The notes: generated from the sequence alone by a model not told the origin. DNA of 64,000 bases from Thereva unica (GCA_949987705.1 OX465284.1:116598552-116662551), one strand, 5' to 3'; counted from the first letter of the stretch, positions 11,501 through 26,500 are shown. Numbers and translations: made by a program.

Positions 11501-14500
11501 TAAAACGAGCGAAAATACTATAATTTCATGTATTTATTCTAATATAGAACAACTCCACTGTTGCTCCTACAACATCCTAGACTTCAAAAGCCATCTGCAT
11601 CGTCATCTCCCCCAACATCCTTCTAACCCCATCATAGCCTCAGACATGTCCTACCTCTCAAACTGAATTTTCTACTAAACGTTGCACCACGAGGTGACCA
11701 ACGACATGGCGTACTGGCAGTACAAAAGGGTGATTCCTTAAAACTGCTACATAATAAAAAGGAAAATCTCACACAGACTTACCAATTCCGCGTCTACTTT
11801 CTGATGTTGAAGCACGATAATATAACCACCCACACCTCGAATACTTGAAGCTATTATTAAATTTTCTCTATGTCTGCTGCTAACGCCAACCAATTATAGC
11901 CTGCACACGCCCTCTTTCAATTCCAGCGATTTGAAACATTTCGACAGAAATTATAAAAGGGAATTCACAATATTTCCACCATATTGGATCTGAAAATGTG
12001 TGAAATTTATGACAGCTTCAATTCCAAGCTTAAGTAGCACACAAACTTCGTTTCCATTCCCGCTTTACCTCAAGTCGATGTACACACCTACGTAAACCCG
12101 AGGATTTCCACCATCAAAGAACATTTGGACAATGAAAAAATGCTTCAAATCCTTCGGCATAGACTAAGGACGCTTCAATCATCTGAAAATTTCATGTTAG
12201 TAACAAAAAACTCTTAAAAGATATTATTGGCGACCAGAACGCAAAAGAATATTGCTTTATTGAAAAATTCGCTGTATTTTCTCTCTTTTTCATGAAACTC
12301 CTATCCTCGACAATGAAAAATAATGATAACAACAACAAAAAGGATATTCCACTTCACGTGGCGATGATATCCCATCTCCTAATAGCGTGGGACAGGATGA
12401 GATGGCTCGGTGATCCCCTGCGAGGTCGACTGCCAGCCTTTGTATGCTGTTGCGCCTCCTGGCTGACTGGAATGGTGATAGCGCTTCCATATCCCATCTA
12501 CACAACTTACTTGGATCTCGGGGTGAGTACAGAAATTTGCATGAAATTTTTATTTATTTTTCCTTCTTATGTGCTCTCTATCTATCTTTCTTCCCCCCCA
12601 CATCCCGTCCCCACATTAAGCAAGCTGATATACATTATACAGTCTCTGAATACATAACGACGCCCAGCTTGCGATCCCGGGCGAAAAGGTGTAGTCTAAA
12701 GGTTCCATAAGGATTTGCAAAGAAAAAAAAATATTTTCGATACTTTTTGAACGATAACGTGAAACCAGAAAGGATTACAAAAGGAGCCTCCTCTTTCTTC
12801 CGTGCTGGGGATAAGTGGGCTCGTCCTGCCAACTTGCCTAAAAGGAGACTTTTGTGAAAAGTGTTCGCCTCACCACGCTCGTGAGACCAAGCAAGCATCG
12901 TCGGATCATGGACCCAGGAAGGGGCATCTTCCTCCTATCTTTCAAGTGTCACCTTCTTTTATACAAAGTCCTTAGAATAAGAAATTTCTGCGTCCTGCCC
13001 CGTCGTTTTTTTTCGCAGCTGACACATGAATTTTTCAGAACATTTTCAAAGGATTAAGGGGACAAGTTTTGTCTCACCCATCTGGGGATCCTTTCTTCAA
13101 TGTCAGGCCGGATGAGTGGCGGCTTTCATAAATTTCCATCGTATTGAACGACAGATCCAATAAACATCCGGATTTTGTTTTTTATTCAGTTCGGGCGAGA
13201 GTGTATTGAAAACGGGCGATGATATCGGCGTGATTTTGGACCTATGCGTCCTCGTCGACCGGGGGGTGCAGGACGATCGAGAAGAGATAATCGTGATTTA
13301 TTGAAAAATTTCAGGATTTTCTTTTTGTCCAGCTTTTACTTCTAGCTTCATGCGGTGAGACGATTTTTAAATCCTCGAGTCTCGAGACACTAGTCTTTAC
13401 GATGGCTTCGAAGTCAGTTTGTAGCGCTGTGGGGTAAGTACAGCCGCTGGAGGATTGATTTGGATTGTGCAGCTCCGTTGGGATGGTGTTGATGAAAGTG
13501 ACTGGCAAAGCGTGCAACAGGGATTTAAATAGCTGTGGGGGAAGAGAATTGATGAAACTGTTGAAATACATGCTTCGTCGTCGGCTGATCCCAGTGGGAT
13601 TTTCAACGTTAAAGTCGCTTTGCAACAAGTGGAAATAAAACTGGGGTTTGGTATGCAGTCTGTGGATTGAACAGAGTGGGTTTTATCAGCTTCTAATTTT
13701 AGACAAATGTTATCGCCATTTTCAGGTTTTAATTGGAAATTTTATTTAAACAAGCAAACGGTATATCCCATCTGTGAACGGAAGCGACAATATTGCATTT
13801 ATACCTAAGCTAGTGTGTTCTGATAACACCCTCGCCCTGATAAGGCTCTTGTTTGGCGCCTTGAAGACCATGGAAATTGCCCGCAAGTAGATAAAGTGTA
13901 TTGTGTTGTGCCCCAACCACTCTGCGATACACGCGCCAGACAAGAAATTCCTGATGTTGTCCTCGATATTGAAGGAGGTTCTAGGCATGCATGAAGCTGT
14001 TATACTAATCAACCTGTAAGGCGGACTGTCTACATTTTCTCAAATAGTCAGGCGGCTCTGAAAACTCTGCGCTCTTGCACTGTAGAACTATCTTTGAATG
14101 TCCCAGATCTCTTAACGAAATGGCTCAGCAGTTCAAGACCCTCCTCGTATGGGTGATCGGTCACCGAAATATAGAAGAAAATTGCATAGCTAGGAGGGTA
14201 TAAGAGGTACGACCGCCACTATTCTTCCAAGAAAAGAAAGGTTTGGTATGCCTCTCAGGTGGACCATTTCGCTAGTAAGACCGGACATTGTTTGATAGGG
14301 AGCAGAAGGAGACTAACCATTTTTGGTGACCCCTTTTTTAAGCACGCTTGCGGAAATCTCGAATATTGGGATCCTGCAACTTAGAAGATTCATTACTTCC
14401 TCGAGATGATTTAGCGAAGAAATGACACTTTAACATCAGGTTTAAAGCCGTCACAAAGGGCTACCCTTTTGGCCTAAGTGTATGAGGTCAAACCAACAGC

Positions 14501-17500
14501 TCAGCCGTATCTAACCTAAGCTAACCTTTCCCTATGATACCACAAAGTAAAGTGGGGTCTTAATGTCCACGAATGGCTCCAATAAAAACAATAAAGAACT
14601 CTAGCTACTGCCTTCGAAGCAAAGCTGTACGCTTAACTTACTGATAATCATAATTAGGTAGGTATTAGGTCGGTTGAGCCTGTGACAATGGAATGCGGCT
14701 GGTATGGAACTGAAATGTCGTTTACAGGGAGGTCTTGAAAAATTAATATGAGGCATTGAAAGAACAGTCTTACTACCTCTTTTCTTCCTTGCATCGATGA
14801 CATAAAATTCAGGGGCTTTCATGATGGTATAATTAAACATCTTTCCACGTGTCGATGGAATCAGCTGGTATTCCTTAGTAATCGTGAATATTTTTCGATG
14901 TTTTAAGCTCAAAAATAGATACTTTAATACCAGCTATTTGGCTCCTTTCGTGTTCTACCATAATGTCATGGAATATTCTCTGCACCTCAAAAATAATCAA
15001 GAAGCTAATTCTAATTTAAGATCATATTTCGACCCAGCAACGCCTCCTCGATATTTTGAATACATTTGCCAATGGCAATCCCAAACCTCTGCAAAGTCTT
15101 CGAGTTTCTTGTTGTTAAAATAAAATTGGGTCTACTTCGGCAGTATTTCTTTTGTGATAAGAATATGGAAATAGGACGTGAAAAATACAAATCGAACGAC
15201 ATTGCAATTATTTTCTATTTCTGGGGGATTATTATTGAAAAAAAAGGAACGACGGAGGCGGTATTTTCGAGCGACTTAGGAGTGTCTATAATGATGCTAA
15301 GTACACGTTGTTATTTTCCTATTCCTACATCCAAATTGTCAATTAAAAAATATTTTCATTCTTCGAAAAACATAATTTTGGAATAAATACGACGGATTTA
15401 CTTGAACAGTCCAATTTTAATTCAATTTTTTTGCTTGCCTTCAGTTAAAAATATTTGTAGTGATCAGAAAAGGACTCAGGTTCTTCATGGCACCAGTAAC
15501 CACAATTTTTAACCATTAGAGGCACACTATCGACAACTATCTAATAACTGACGAAGTCATACAAGATAAACTAAGCAAAAAAAACTGGACTTGAGATTGT
15601 CGACTTCATTAAGATTTATCACATTTTTTATCGCAAGTGTGCTAGATAAGGAATAGTTAATAAATGAAAATATCCAGATAACAAATTCCCATTTATTATC
15701 CTTAAAAGCAAGATAAACACTGATTATTTTCATTGTGCGTGTAATCAATCTGGTTTCGGTGGAGGAATTTTTACGTAATATCGCCTGAGGGTGGCGCTCT
15801 GGAAGTAGCTAAAAATATTGCGGTTTTCGTTGCTATGTGTCCTTAGTGCAAGATGCCGAAACTGGAGGCTAGAATATCTGAGAAATGTGTTTGTCTTCAA
15901 AGTTAATATTTTTTGCAAACGTTAATTTTTTGGGTTTTCTGAATGGTTGAGTTGTTAGTAGTTGGACAAGAGCACTTCGTTGTGAGAAGTTAAGAAGCAG
16001 AAGTAAATCTGAAACCTGAAAAGCTTAACCAGTGTCTCCAGGTACAATCCGACGGTTCCTATGGATATGTGGGTGGTCATCAAAACAGAGGTATCGCTGA
16101 AAATTAGCAGTTTATTGTTTCTCCTTATCAAGAGGAGTCAGTCGAAGTATTAGAAAAGAATAAAACCCGACTAAGATTTCGCATCCGGAATGCATGCCAA
16201 AATGAAAATTTTTAAAAGCTTAATTAAACATTTTTTTTTGTCATAACGAGAAAGTGGCTGGGGCTAGAGCTTTTTTGATGACGAATTTGGAATCAGGGGG
16301 TCCTAATTACTCTAGAAAACAAAAAATTCAAAATTTTTTGCAACGCGTTTGGAAACGCGTTTATTGGCCAGTTGAAAAGCAGTTAAAGCCAGTAAACATA
16401 TTAAAAAGTAGTTAACCGACATTTGACCTGACTAAAACTGTTTTTGAGTGTGAATATTTTTAAATCTTTTTAAGTAATCTCGTGCAAACACTACTAAACT
16501 GCCATAGTTTGCCTGGTCGCCGCTCCAGAACGTTAATTCCTATAAGTACAATGGCTCATTAGTTTTTGATTTTAGGCTTAATACTCGACTGCGCTGATAC
16601 GAAGCATTTAAAAACTACAATACAATTTAAAACAGTGATTTAGATGCACAATTCAAATGCAAATTAGTTTTCGTCATTGCTACTGGACGGTTTCAGTTAT
16701 TCATTTCATACAATGTACATATTTTGGGAACAATCTCTCTTCGATATGATTTATGTAACCCTATTACTAATTCGCTGTCCTGCACGCAATTATAAATCAA
16801 AACATAATCCCGGAAAGCTGATTTCGCTGAAGTCCCCAGCCAACAAACCACATTCTGACTGCTTCCATGTATATCCTTTTGCACATTTTTTTTGTATCCT
16901 TCCCACGAAACACACACGGGTTCTGGTTATTACAGAAAGAATCAAATATATCATGGCAAAAGTCGCTTCATTTTTTGGACCAATGTCATTTTCCTCCCTA
17001 GAGAGCATTCGCGTCCACCATGGATTATCCTTTTACACACATATAGTTCATTCGACATAGTTTCTATTGTCCTTTTTTATTCATGGGTTTTAATTATTTC
17101 AAAAAAAATTTCATTTCAGGATTACGTCCCCAGATTGCATGGCGTGGGGTTATGCTTTGTAAATTTAGTGGATGACATGCATGAATACATGAGAGGACTC
17201 TTCGTTATTATGTAAGTATATGGAAACAGGATTAATCGTTTTTTTGGGGAAAAAGGACATGTCAGGAAAGGTGTGTGTGGCAAAGTTGAAAATTTTGAAA
17301 TTGCATTTAAGATTAATTTAATGTCCATTCAAGCACCCGAAAACTATGTGTGGAGGGGGGAGGGGACCTTCCAGTAAATTATTTAATCCGATTGCAGTAA
17401 TTCATTTTGGGAACTAAATTGTGGGTAACATGACGGCAGGACAGGAAGTTGTAGCTGTAGTCGAATTCGTTTTGATCCTTTTTTGAAGATACATACATAC

Positions 17501-20500
17501 ATACATATGCATTCAGGACTAGACCACTGTACGTAATATGAAAAGGGTGCGGACAGGATTCGAGAGTCTAGAAAAGCATTTATCACATTCAGCCGCATAC
17601 CCACAAAACTTCCAAGTCTTGCCCCTTACACATACTCGCACATACATAACAAAGAGTCCTTTGTGTCTTTTGCCTGCCACACCGAATTATTACGAAATAA
17701 ATTGTCAACTGATTGGAATATTTCCATGGTGTATTTCTGTTGTGCCTGGAAGGAAATTCTAATTCTAGCTTTACTCATGCGAACTAACACAAGATTGCCG
17801 TGCCAGGAACTTGTAAATTCCTTAATAACATTTCGCTATATTAAAAACAAAATACCAATCCTTATCACAACAGAACAGGAATACCAATGGCGGATTTATA
17901 TAGTCGGGAGGAGGGATGGTGAATAAGGAATTTAAACATAAAAGGATTAAAGGATTCTTGTTACTGAATGGCATCGAGGGATAATATATTCATGACAGGC
18001 GTTCTCAGATCAAAGCATACCTCAAGATTATCAAGAATCAAAACCAACAAAAGTAAGAATTTCTACAATTTTCAGTCAACTACACCAACAATAACAACAA
18101 TAACAACAACAACAACAAAATCCCATTCAACGACGTGACATCTGTTGACAAGGTTTTATTGAGGAATTTTACGTGAGTGGTGTGTGTACACTTTACTCCT
18201 CCATATAAAGAAGAGAGTGGAAACGTCTTTATTATCCTGTTCTGGGTGACTCTTCACCTACTTTCTTTTATATGTCATTTCACGTAGGGAGAACAGCATG
18301 ATTTTTATTATTTGAAATCAATATGACTGACGACCACCAAGGATGCTTCTATAGCAATGTGCACCTGGGGTAATAAAGGTGAAATATTTACATGTAATCA
18401 GAAATTATTTATGTTACGGCTGTAATCCCGGAATTACAACCCAGAGAAATTCATAAAAATTTATACACTCTTTCGCAATCATCCGTCGGGGATTCTGTTA
18501 TTTAGTATTCGTTGAAAATGGTTCACCTGGAGTTACCTGGGCACTTCTGCAACAGTCATAATACAGACATATTTATTTATTATAATATTTTACAAGACGT
18601 TTTCGGGTTGATATGGGTTGTTCAGTAGCAATATTAAAGCAGCTTTGTTTTTAAATACAACCATCTTTCGAAAAGGTAAATGAACTTAACCCTTTATGAA
18701 ACTAAAGAAAACCACATAAATGTTTGCTTAAAAAATATGAGAATTATTCACGAGAAATTTTATGTAAATACTGAAACATTAAACAAACATGCACGAAGTA
18801 ACATTCAATAACTCACAAGCTCTTACCTGGGGAAGATGATGAAGTTATTGATTCGTGAGTTTAAGAGTTTTTTTTTTGCTATAGGTTTTGGCTTAAAGAG
18901 ATGGAGTTGTTCAAGGGGTATTCCGCAGAAGAAATAAAAGTTAAAGAATATGAATATTTTGGAACATATACAGGAACTTTGAATTCACGGTAGTAGTAGT
19001 AGTAGTAGACTGTATTTATTCCATTGTTCTACAGGGGGGTGAGACCCAGGCACTCCCTTACTATACTCAACATATCCAGGACCTCCTTGCACATGGTTAT
19101 ATCTCATCTTGTCTGGAGGAATGTTAACATCACATTTATACCCAAGCTAAAACGCCCTGAGTACACGTTGGGTCGTCCGTTAATTACGTGATGTGATTTT
19201 TCCGTAATTTCGACCCTTCCTCCCCCTTGGTGAGATGTCACTCTCTCGTTCATAATCTCATGTGAGATTTTTCAAATTTTAAAAAATCTCTACTATTTAC
19301 ACTATAAACACGCATTTACGGGCGTAAACACAGCAAGTCAGACCTTTCCGTGGGTCGCTAAATGAACCCAATTTTCTCGATCACAGCGATATACCCCCTA
19401 TCTCCGTAGGAGAAGAGAATGTAAAGGCAGCTCCATGCTCACGCCGTGAATTCACTGATAATTTATCACGTATCCACTCAGAACGGAAAACAAGGAGCGA
19501 ACTTGACGAGAAAACCATGCACACTGGCGTTCACGGATGCTCGCAGTTGTTCACGGCGTGAATCTGGAGCTGGCTTAACGGCTGACTCAACTCTTAACAT
19601 CCTAGGAGTAACTTTAATGCGTCCATTAGACGTCCATGCAAGCGTCATTCAATTCCATTGGTCGTGATTGATGGAAATTAAAATATTCAGATATTTACAT
19701 CAATCATCACCTTTAGACGGTAGGAAATTACAGGCCGCCGGTTGGCAGTAGTTTTTCGCACCAGGGACGGCCGGTCGTCGAAGGTCACAGATTACTTAGT
19801 CTGACTGAAGGATGCTACTTCAGGTATCCGCCTGACAGGTTGTGTCATGCAGGTAAAATCATGATTCCCTACAGACACACAGACAAAGACGACAGCTTAG
19901 CTTAGTTAATTCAAGTGCAAAAATGTTCAAGGCCTCACCAAAAACTTGAAGGCAGCTCAGGACTCACGCCGTGAACACCCGTGAACAATCGCGAACGCGA
20001 GTTTGGATGGTTTTAGCCCCTAGCTAGCGCTCGCTATCCGTTACGAGGGGATACGGCGTGAATTCGTGCCGTAAATATTGCTTCTATTCATTCAAATCTT
20101 CAGACCAAAGTCATGATTCCCTACAGACACTCAGACGAAGACGACAGCTTAGCTTAGCAGGTTGTTAATTCAAGTGCAAAAATGTTCATGGCCTCAGCAA
20201 AAACTTGAAGGCAGCTCCAGACTCACTCCGTAAACACCCGTGAACAATCCCGAACGCGAGTTTGGATGGTTTTAGCCTCTAGCTCGCGCCTTGCTATCCG
20301 TTCCGAAGGGTTACGGCGTGAATTCGTGCCGTAAATAGTGAATAGAAGTTCAGATCTTCAGACAGGAACTAACGATAAATGGCCAAACATATAAAGATTT
20401 TTGTCAGTTCTCTTGGACAGGCCCCATACAGTTGGCGGCCGATGAATGAGTGGTGATACTTGGTCTGAAGGTGAAAACTTTCGGGCCACGACCCGCCAGC

Positions 20501-23500
20501 TCCTGTGGGTAAATGGCTAAATCCTACACACGAATTTTACGCGGTTATGCGAACTGGTGTGCCCACTACAAGCGGAAAAGGCGAGTGAAATAGAGGGGGG
20601 GGCAAGGAGTCAGTTATCTCAAATAAAATCTTGTCGTGACATCGCACCAAAAAAATCACAAAAATCGCCTCACGTAATTTATAGACGACCCCTAAGGCAG
20701 CACTTTACGCAGAATACTCCCACCTATCTAAAACTAAACATGACGGTTCTACTTTACCATCTAGCCCTACCAAAATGGCTAAAATTTGCGCAAGCGTATT
20801 CCATTGTAGTGTCAGAGTGGTTTTAACGAGCAGCGCTATCTTCATGTTGATGCTCAAAATTTTTCATACTATCCCCGTATAGCACTGGACTTAGTCTCAC
20901 AGCCTGCTGCCTTCCTTTTAGGGCGTATGGCGATAGAGAATTCGCTCATGAAAAGAATAGCTTGACTGTGGAATAAGCTTCCACCATCAGTATTTTCGAA
21001 TTCGTACAATCTCCAAGAGTTCAAACGCTGAATTCGTCGCTGGCGCGACCTGCCTTTACCGAGGCCTTGTTTTCCTTTAACTAACTAATATGCAGTCTCA
21101 CTATTCCTCGTACCCATTCTATCTCGGTGAAAGCATATTACGCAGCTATAGTCGACGTAAACCAGTATTTGGATAAATTTGTCGAGGATTACGCCTTTTT
21201 CTGTCACAGCGAAAGCACGGATCACTTTCTCCAAAGCTAGATTGAATGGCTCAAAGGCCGGATCGCCTTTTGTTAGGTAGCTACGGATAGCTACGAAACC
21301 TGCATGATCAATGATCCTGATCTCTCAATGTTTTTAAAAAGTAACCCAAAAAACCCGAGTATACACTCTTTAATATTGAAAAATAAAAATCTACTTAAGT
21401 CCACATGTATCAAAAGGATACCCTTCAATTCAATTCCACTATCCTTTAAAAAACTTCAACCACTCCTTGTTTCTCCTCACAGCATATAGCACCCGATCAA
21501 TAACCATTCCGAAGAAAAGGACACTTACAGATTACAAAAAAGTTCAGGCTTATTAAATCCATATTAAATCCATTTAGGCCCATCTGGGTCACAATGTCCT
21601 TTATTCATCCTTTTTTCTATATCCTTGCATTAGCAAAAGGCAATCCGAAAAAAAGGAAATTTTCCGCTCTAAAGGCAACAAGGTAACCAAGCATCCTCCT
21701 TTGGGATTGAGTTTACCCACATTGTGAAGAAAATTACTTTCTTTAACACCGATTCCATTTCGTGTGTGTGTGTATGAAAAAAAGTCCTCAGCGAATTTTG
21801 AATTAGAATTTCGCGAAAGTAACGAGAGAGAAAAAAAGGACACCAAGCAAATTTGATAGATCTTCTGCCAACCAAGAGTTGTTCCTTTTTTGGGTTTTTT
21901 TTATTGGTTTGAAAAATACTTGCAAAAAGGTTTTTTTTTAAATTACTGCGAAGGTCGATTTTGGGCAAAGGGTTATTGAACAGATGTGGTCCATGAATCT
22001 TGGATGGATTTGATGTCATTGAACCAGGATAGCTTGATATAATAAATTACCTCTCAGGTGTCCTTAGCTGACTTGTAGATTATATCAGTTTATAAAAACA
22101 CGTTTCTTTGAATTATTAGGGTGGTCCTTCTATAGAACAGCTTTACTAAACTTCTTTAGCACTTCTATAGTATTCAACACATATCACAACTCTACTGAAC
22201 TTAGCTTCGATGTAAATTTACTATACAGATTTACTTGTACGATCTGCATGTCGAAGTTGAGAACTGATCTTGTGATCTTGCAACAATTTCAAGCCTTGTA
22301 AAATCATTTTCCATAGAAGTTCCATCAAGACTATCTCTAGATAACCGAGCAAAAATTAGTCCCTCATTAGATACAAGTATAACCGTTCGTTCAGTCCGGA
22401 GCCTGATAAAAACTTTGTCTGTAATGTTGTTCAGGATCTTCTTCTTCTTTAATGGCTCCACAGCTGGATCCTGGCCTGGTCTTTTGCAAATGCTCTCTCC
22501 ACCTTTTGATCTTCTTTGGCAGTCAGTGTTTACTCTTTTACTCAATTTTATACTCTCTCCTTTTCTCCGACCGCAGTCGGTGACTATCGCGGTAGCTGTA
22601 ATTGAATGGGCGACGCTTAAGAAAACACTTGCTGTTAGTAGGTATTAGGACGGTTGAGCGTGGGAACCAAATCTGATCCTAGGTTCATCTGTTGTAGCAG
22701 TTTGCGCTTCTCGTCTTCTTCGTTTGGTAAGGTATTGGTTCTATAGAACACAGCTCCTTGCTTGTATTACTCCTTTACCTCATATTTGTGAGTCAGACCG
22801 CTTGAACATGTTCAGCAGTACCCCTAATGGTTTGCCGCTTAGGCTTAGGAGGGTCTCCTTGAATAACATACTTCTGCCATGGTAATCTGAGCCAATTGAG
22901 GTTTCATGACCGCAGTCCTGTCTTACATCTCTTGGGAAGTTCACGAAAAGGGGTCCGGGTGTCACCCTCGGGGCTCCCCAACTCCGACCTTCCTTGCCTT
23001 GGTCTTCCCCAGCGGCTTAATTAGTCCATATATTTCCCATGAGTGTGATAGAAATGGGAGCGTCCAACTTGACAAAGCCTTGATATCAAGATAACGCATT
23101 ATACCAGCCAAGCGGTGTTGCCTACAAACCTGAGATATTGAGGATGTCGTACAATAGAAGGATGTCCTCTCTTTGGAGTAAGCTCCTACAACAAGTCAAA
23201 GTCCAATCGCTCTCTACTTCAGCACCCTCCAGACTCTTATTAGTCTATCCTATCCTCTATTTCTTCGTTCGAATCAAGCTTACTAGTAGACATTACACCA
23301 TGACGATTACGATATGACGAACTGGTAGTTTAAAAGGTGTCTACTAAGTTGTGATCCTTCTAGTTTTTACTTGTCGGGTGGCATTCGTTTGTATTTTGAC
23401 AGTGCAAAAATGGCGCGAAATTTCAAATGACACATCTTGTTGAAAGACCTTTTCTTGGCACTTGCTTAGACAATCTATCGAAACTAGTTTGTCGTTTCAA

Positions 23501-26500
23501 TAGTTCGTTAATTTGTTTAAGTACATCTGATGTTATTTTCCTTTTATATAAACAAAAGAAAAATACAAGAAAAACAACTTATTTCCAAATATGAAAAGGC
23601 CGAAACACTCTCATTACACAAAACCCCCATGGGAAAAAGTTAATACCCATAAATCCCCAAAAACACTTCCTCATAACACAGAAACAACAACAACAAAAAA
23701 CGTTAATCATTTGTGACACTCTTGACGAGCTAAAGACGCCTCTTGAATGAAAGGACGAAAATCCCTTTCATTGTATCCTTTTTTGCGATCCTTTTCGCCT
23801 TAATGAAGATTTTTTTCTACTCAATTAGAATACCATGGTCAAAAGATAAGCCTGCATATGCCCGAAAGTCATGTTTGAATTTCAGTTGTTGTTGTTGGTT
23901 TTTTGTTCAACACTTACACTTTTTCCCTGATGACTTCCAGTCCTAAATGATCGAATGATTACGCTGAATTTTCTGGCCTAACTAAAAAAAGATTCAAAAA
24001 GGAAAAGTAGTTACCAAGGCACCACCGGCCCCCTTTGGGATTGATTGGAGGCGGTCTCAGTTGTGATTGACGTTGATAAATTGCATGATAAGGCAATATT
24101 CTTTTGGGCAACAAAATAACAAAAAAAATCAATTCTTCTCTTACAGGTACTGTGGCCCAACAATCCTTCTTGCCTACCTCTACATTCGAACAGCCCGAGA
24201 GCTTCGTCCCCCGGATGGACCATTTGCTGTCATGATGTTCGAGCACAGGGCTGAGCTTCGCAATAGACAAAGGTAAGTGTGATCAGAGACTCTCTTGTTG
24301 ACACAGTAATAGTATTTAAAAATCGATCTCAACCCCTTCTTGTCATCGACATCCCCCCAAATGTCATTTAGTCCTTCGCATGTATATTTTTGGACAGGAA
24401 TAAAATTTCACTATGCGGAAATGACACCAAACAGCAGAAAACAGAAAAAGGTTTGTCCCGGGCAGGAACAATGCCCGAATGTATCCAAGGAAATGAATAG
24501 GAAGTTTCCCGGTTTTGCTACCCTTCATCAGGGGCATGGAAGCACCCTTTTAACCCCGCTCAACCCTATTATCTTGGTTCGGGGTTAAGAGCTTTGCGTT
24601 ATGAAAAGAAACTTGCCAACTTTTTACCCAAAACGTGATTCTTTCGCATTTCTGTGGATTAGAATAGGGCGCTCTTCGTTGGAGGTGAGTGAAAATGTGT
24701 CGAAAACTTCATTGTGACGCAACTGGAGGAGGGGGAAGGGGGCGGCTGGTGAGGGCCCTTGTTGAATAATGGCAGATTTCACGAGGTGATGACAGTGATA
24801 TTTACGTCCAAAGTGAAAATCAGACTCAATCCTTTAAATTTGGTTTTTAAAATCCTATTGGGGTGGAAAAGGTTTCGCGGTGTTTTTTTTTTTTTGTAAA
24901 ATACAACTCTTCATATAGTGCGGAAATAAATTTATTTGAACCAAGGAGGATCCAGGATACTTTCTCCAGAATATGCCCAGGAAAAACATTGGACTCGCTC
25001 TGCTGAGTCAATGTCAACGTCAGATTTGCTTCCCACACCCAACCGTCCCAATACCTACTGACGTTTAACTTTCATCCTTCTTTTTCTATACAGTTTTTCT
25101 CGACTAGAACATGCCTCAACTCTAATCTTTACCCCTCCTTGAAAATTGCCCTCCCTGCTTATGCCGTTTTCGGATCACGTTATTGTACACTCAGACGGCG
25201 TAAAGTTAGCCCCCCAAATCTGGCTTAGAAGAAGAACGATCATTAGAGAACTCTTGAGACTCACTCAGGCCGTCTTCAATAAAAGATCTTACATTCATCC
25301 GGAAGGTCAACAGTATTTTTCGTTAGTAGGGTATGGGTCCAGTAGGCCTAAACCATATTAGTTACCCCGAGTTACACGATATTTTATTCATTTATCATCG
25401 CTTTAGTGTTGATCCTCCTACTCGGGTTACTCTCAGTTACCGTGATTTCTTCAGTATTGACGAAGACGGAGTCATCCAAAGATGCCTTTGTCTGCCTTGG
25501 GCTAACATCTTTACTTCGACTGACGTGGATCACAAGATCGCTGTATTTGTCAGAATGTTGCTTGATCTGTTTGATAAGTGTGTGGTACTTTTTACGATCG
25601 TATGCTTGATCCTCCCCTGTCATTGAAACGGAATTGGAATTATTTGCGCCATTTGGATATTCATTCTAAAAAAAGAAGTCACCGCCCTCAGCCTCTGTCC
25701 TGAAACCCTAAACCAACATTCTTATCACACCAATCGGCAGACCCGATCAATACCCCCTTCACTCCCTCATCTGATGGATTTAGCTTTCGTGATGTGGACT
25801 CCCCCTCCCGCCCTCCCTGTGGTTATAGTTCCTGATAGGTCTACTTCGTGCTGGCATACCCCAAGGTTCCGTTCTGGGTCCTCTTTTATTCAGCATTTTT
25901 ATTAACGATCTTGCTTCGGTAGTAACACATTCTAAGGTTTATATGTGCGCTGATGATGTGCAACTTTATATCTCAGCGCCCAATGGTCAAATTCAAAGAT
26001 GTGTGAACGAGCTAGACGAACCAGACGAATACTAATGGCTAATAGAGCCTTTTATGCCCAAAAAATCCTACACACAAGATTTGTGCACAGGAAAACGAAA
26101 CTCTCACTCTACAAAACAGTAATACGGCCAGTACTGTGTTATGGTAGGGAGACTTGGACTATTACCCAGGTCATAGAGGAACGAGTCAACAGGTTTGAGA
26201 GGAAAGTCCTCAGATGCATAATAGGCCCAACGAGAGAGGATGGAATATGGCGAAGGAGATACAACAACGAGTTGTATGAAATTTTTGACGACCCATAACT
26301 CTCAACTTTAATAAAAATCAACAGACTGAGACTAGCCGGCCACGTAATCAGGATGGAGGACAATCGTATCCCAAAACGGCTTATAGCCTAAGAAATTTCG
26401 GGAAGTAGGCCAGTAGGTAGATCCAGGAAGAGATGGATAGACTCTGTGACGGCTGGCGCAAAGGCAATGCTCAACATCCGGAACTGGAGACATGCTGCAA

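Larger units (their letters stand above)
2556..12342 (+). other. Receptor intron 1 (9.8 kb)
   Basis: GT-AG intron. Listed separately: a hairpin MITE (2888-2994), a direct-repeat pair (3170/3477), tRNA-like SINE fragments near 4.1 and 11.2 kb, and four LTR-element primer-site relics (5117, 7463, 7589, 11418). It also has short T-tracts (4613, 6588) and CA/GT microsatellites (about 6466 and 8127). No coding sequence is supported between 7.7 and 11.1 kb: the frames there are short and carry no known motif. Confidence 0.7.
12523..17119 (+). other. Receptor intron 2 (4.6 kb)
   Basis: GT-AG intron with a clean acceptor (TTTCATTTCAG at 17119). Apart from a LINE RNase H relic (14025-14400) and a short dispersed-repeat piece (about 14648) I see no gene. 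Open frames at 13311-13628 (minus) and 16677-17060 (plus) lack recognisable motifs. Confidence 0.7.
17212..24146 (+). other. Receptor intron 3 (6.9 kb)
   Basis: GT-AG intron, acceptor CTTCTCTTACAG at 24146. It contains AAC-rich and GTA-type microsatellites (about 18082-18120, 18990-19008), a DNA element with inverted ends (19170-20691), a LINE C-terminus (20915-21075) and a dispersed repeat (22536-22690). No host exon is seen. Confidence 0.7.

Noticed and set aside
13311..13628. 105-codon minus frame in intron 2
   Set aside because: Looks protein-like in composition but has no known domain and no good splice sites; an overlapping frame is open too.
16677..17060. 127-codon plus frame before GPCR exon 3
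   Set aside because: In a different frame from exon 3, not joined to it, with no motif; the intron acceptor at 17119 explains the junction.
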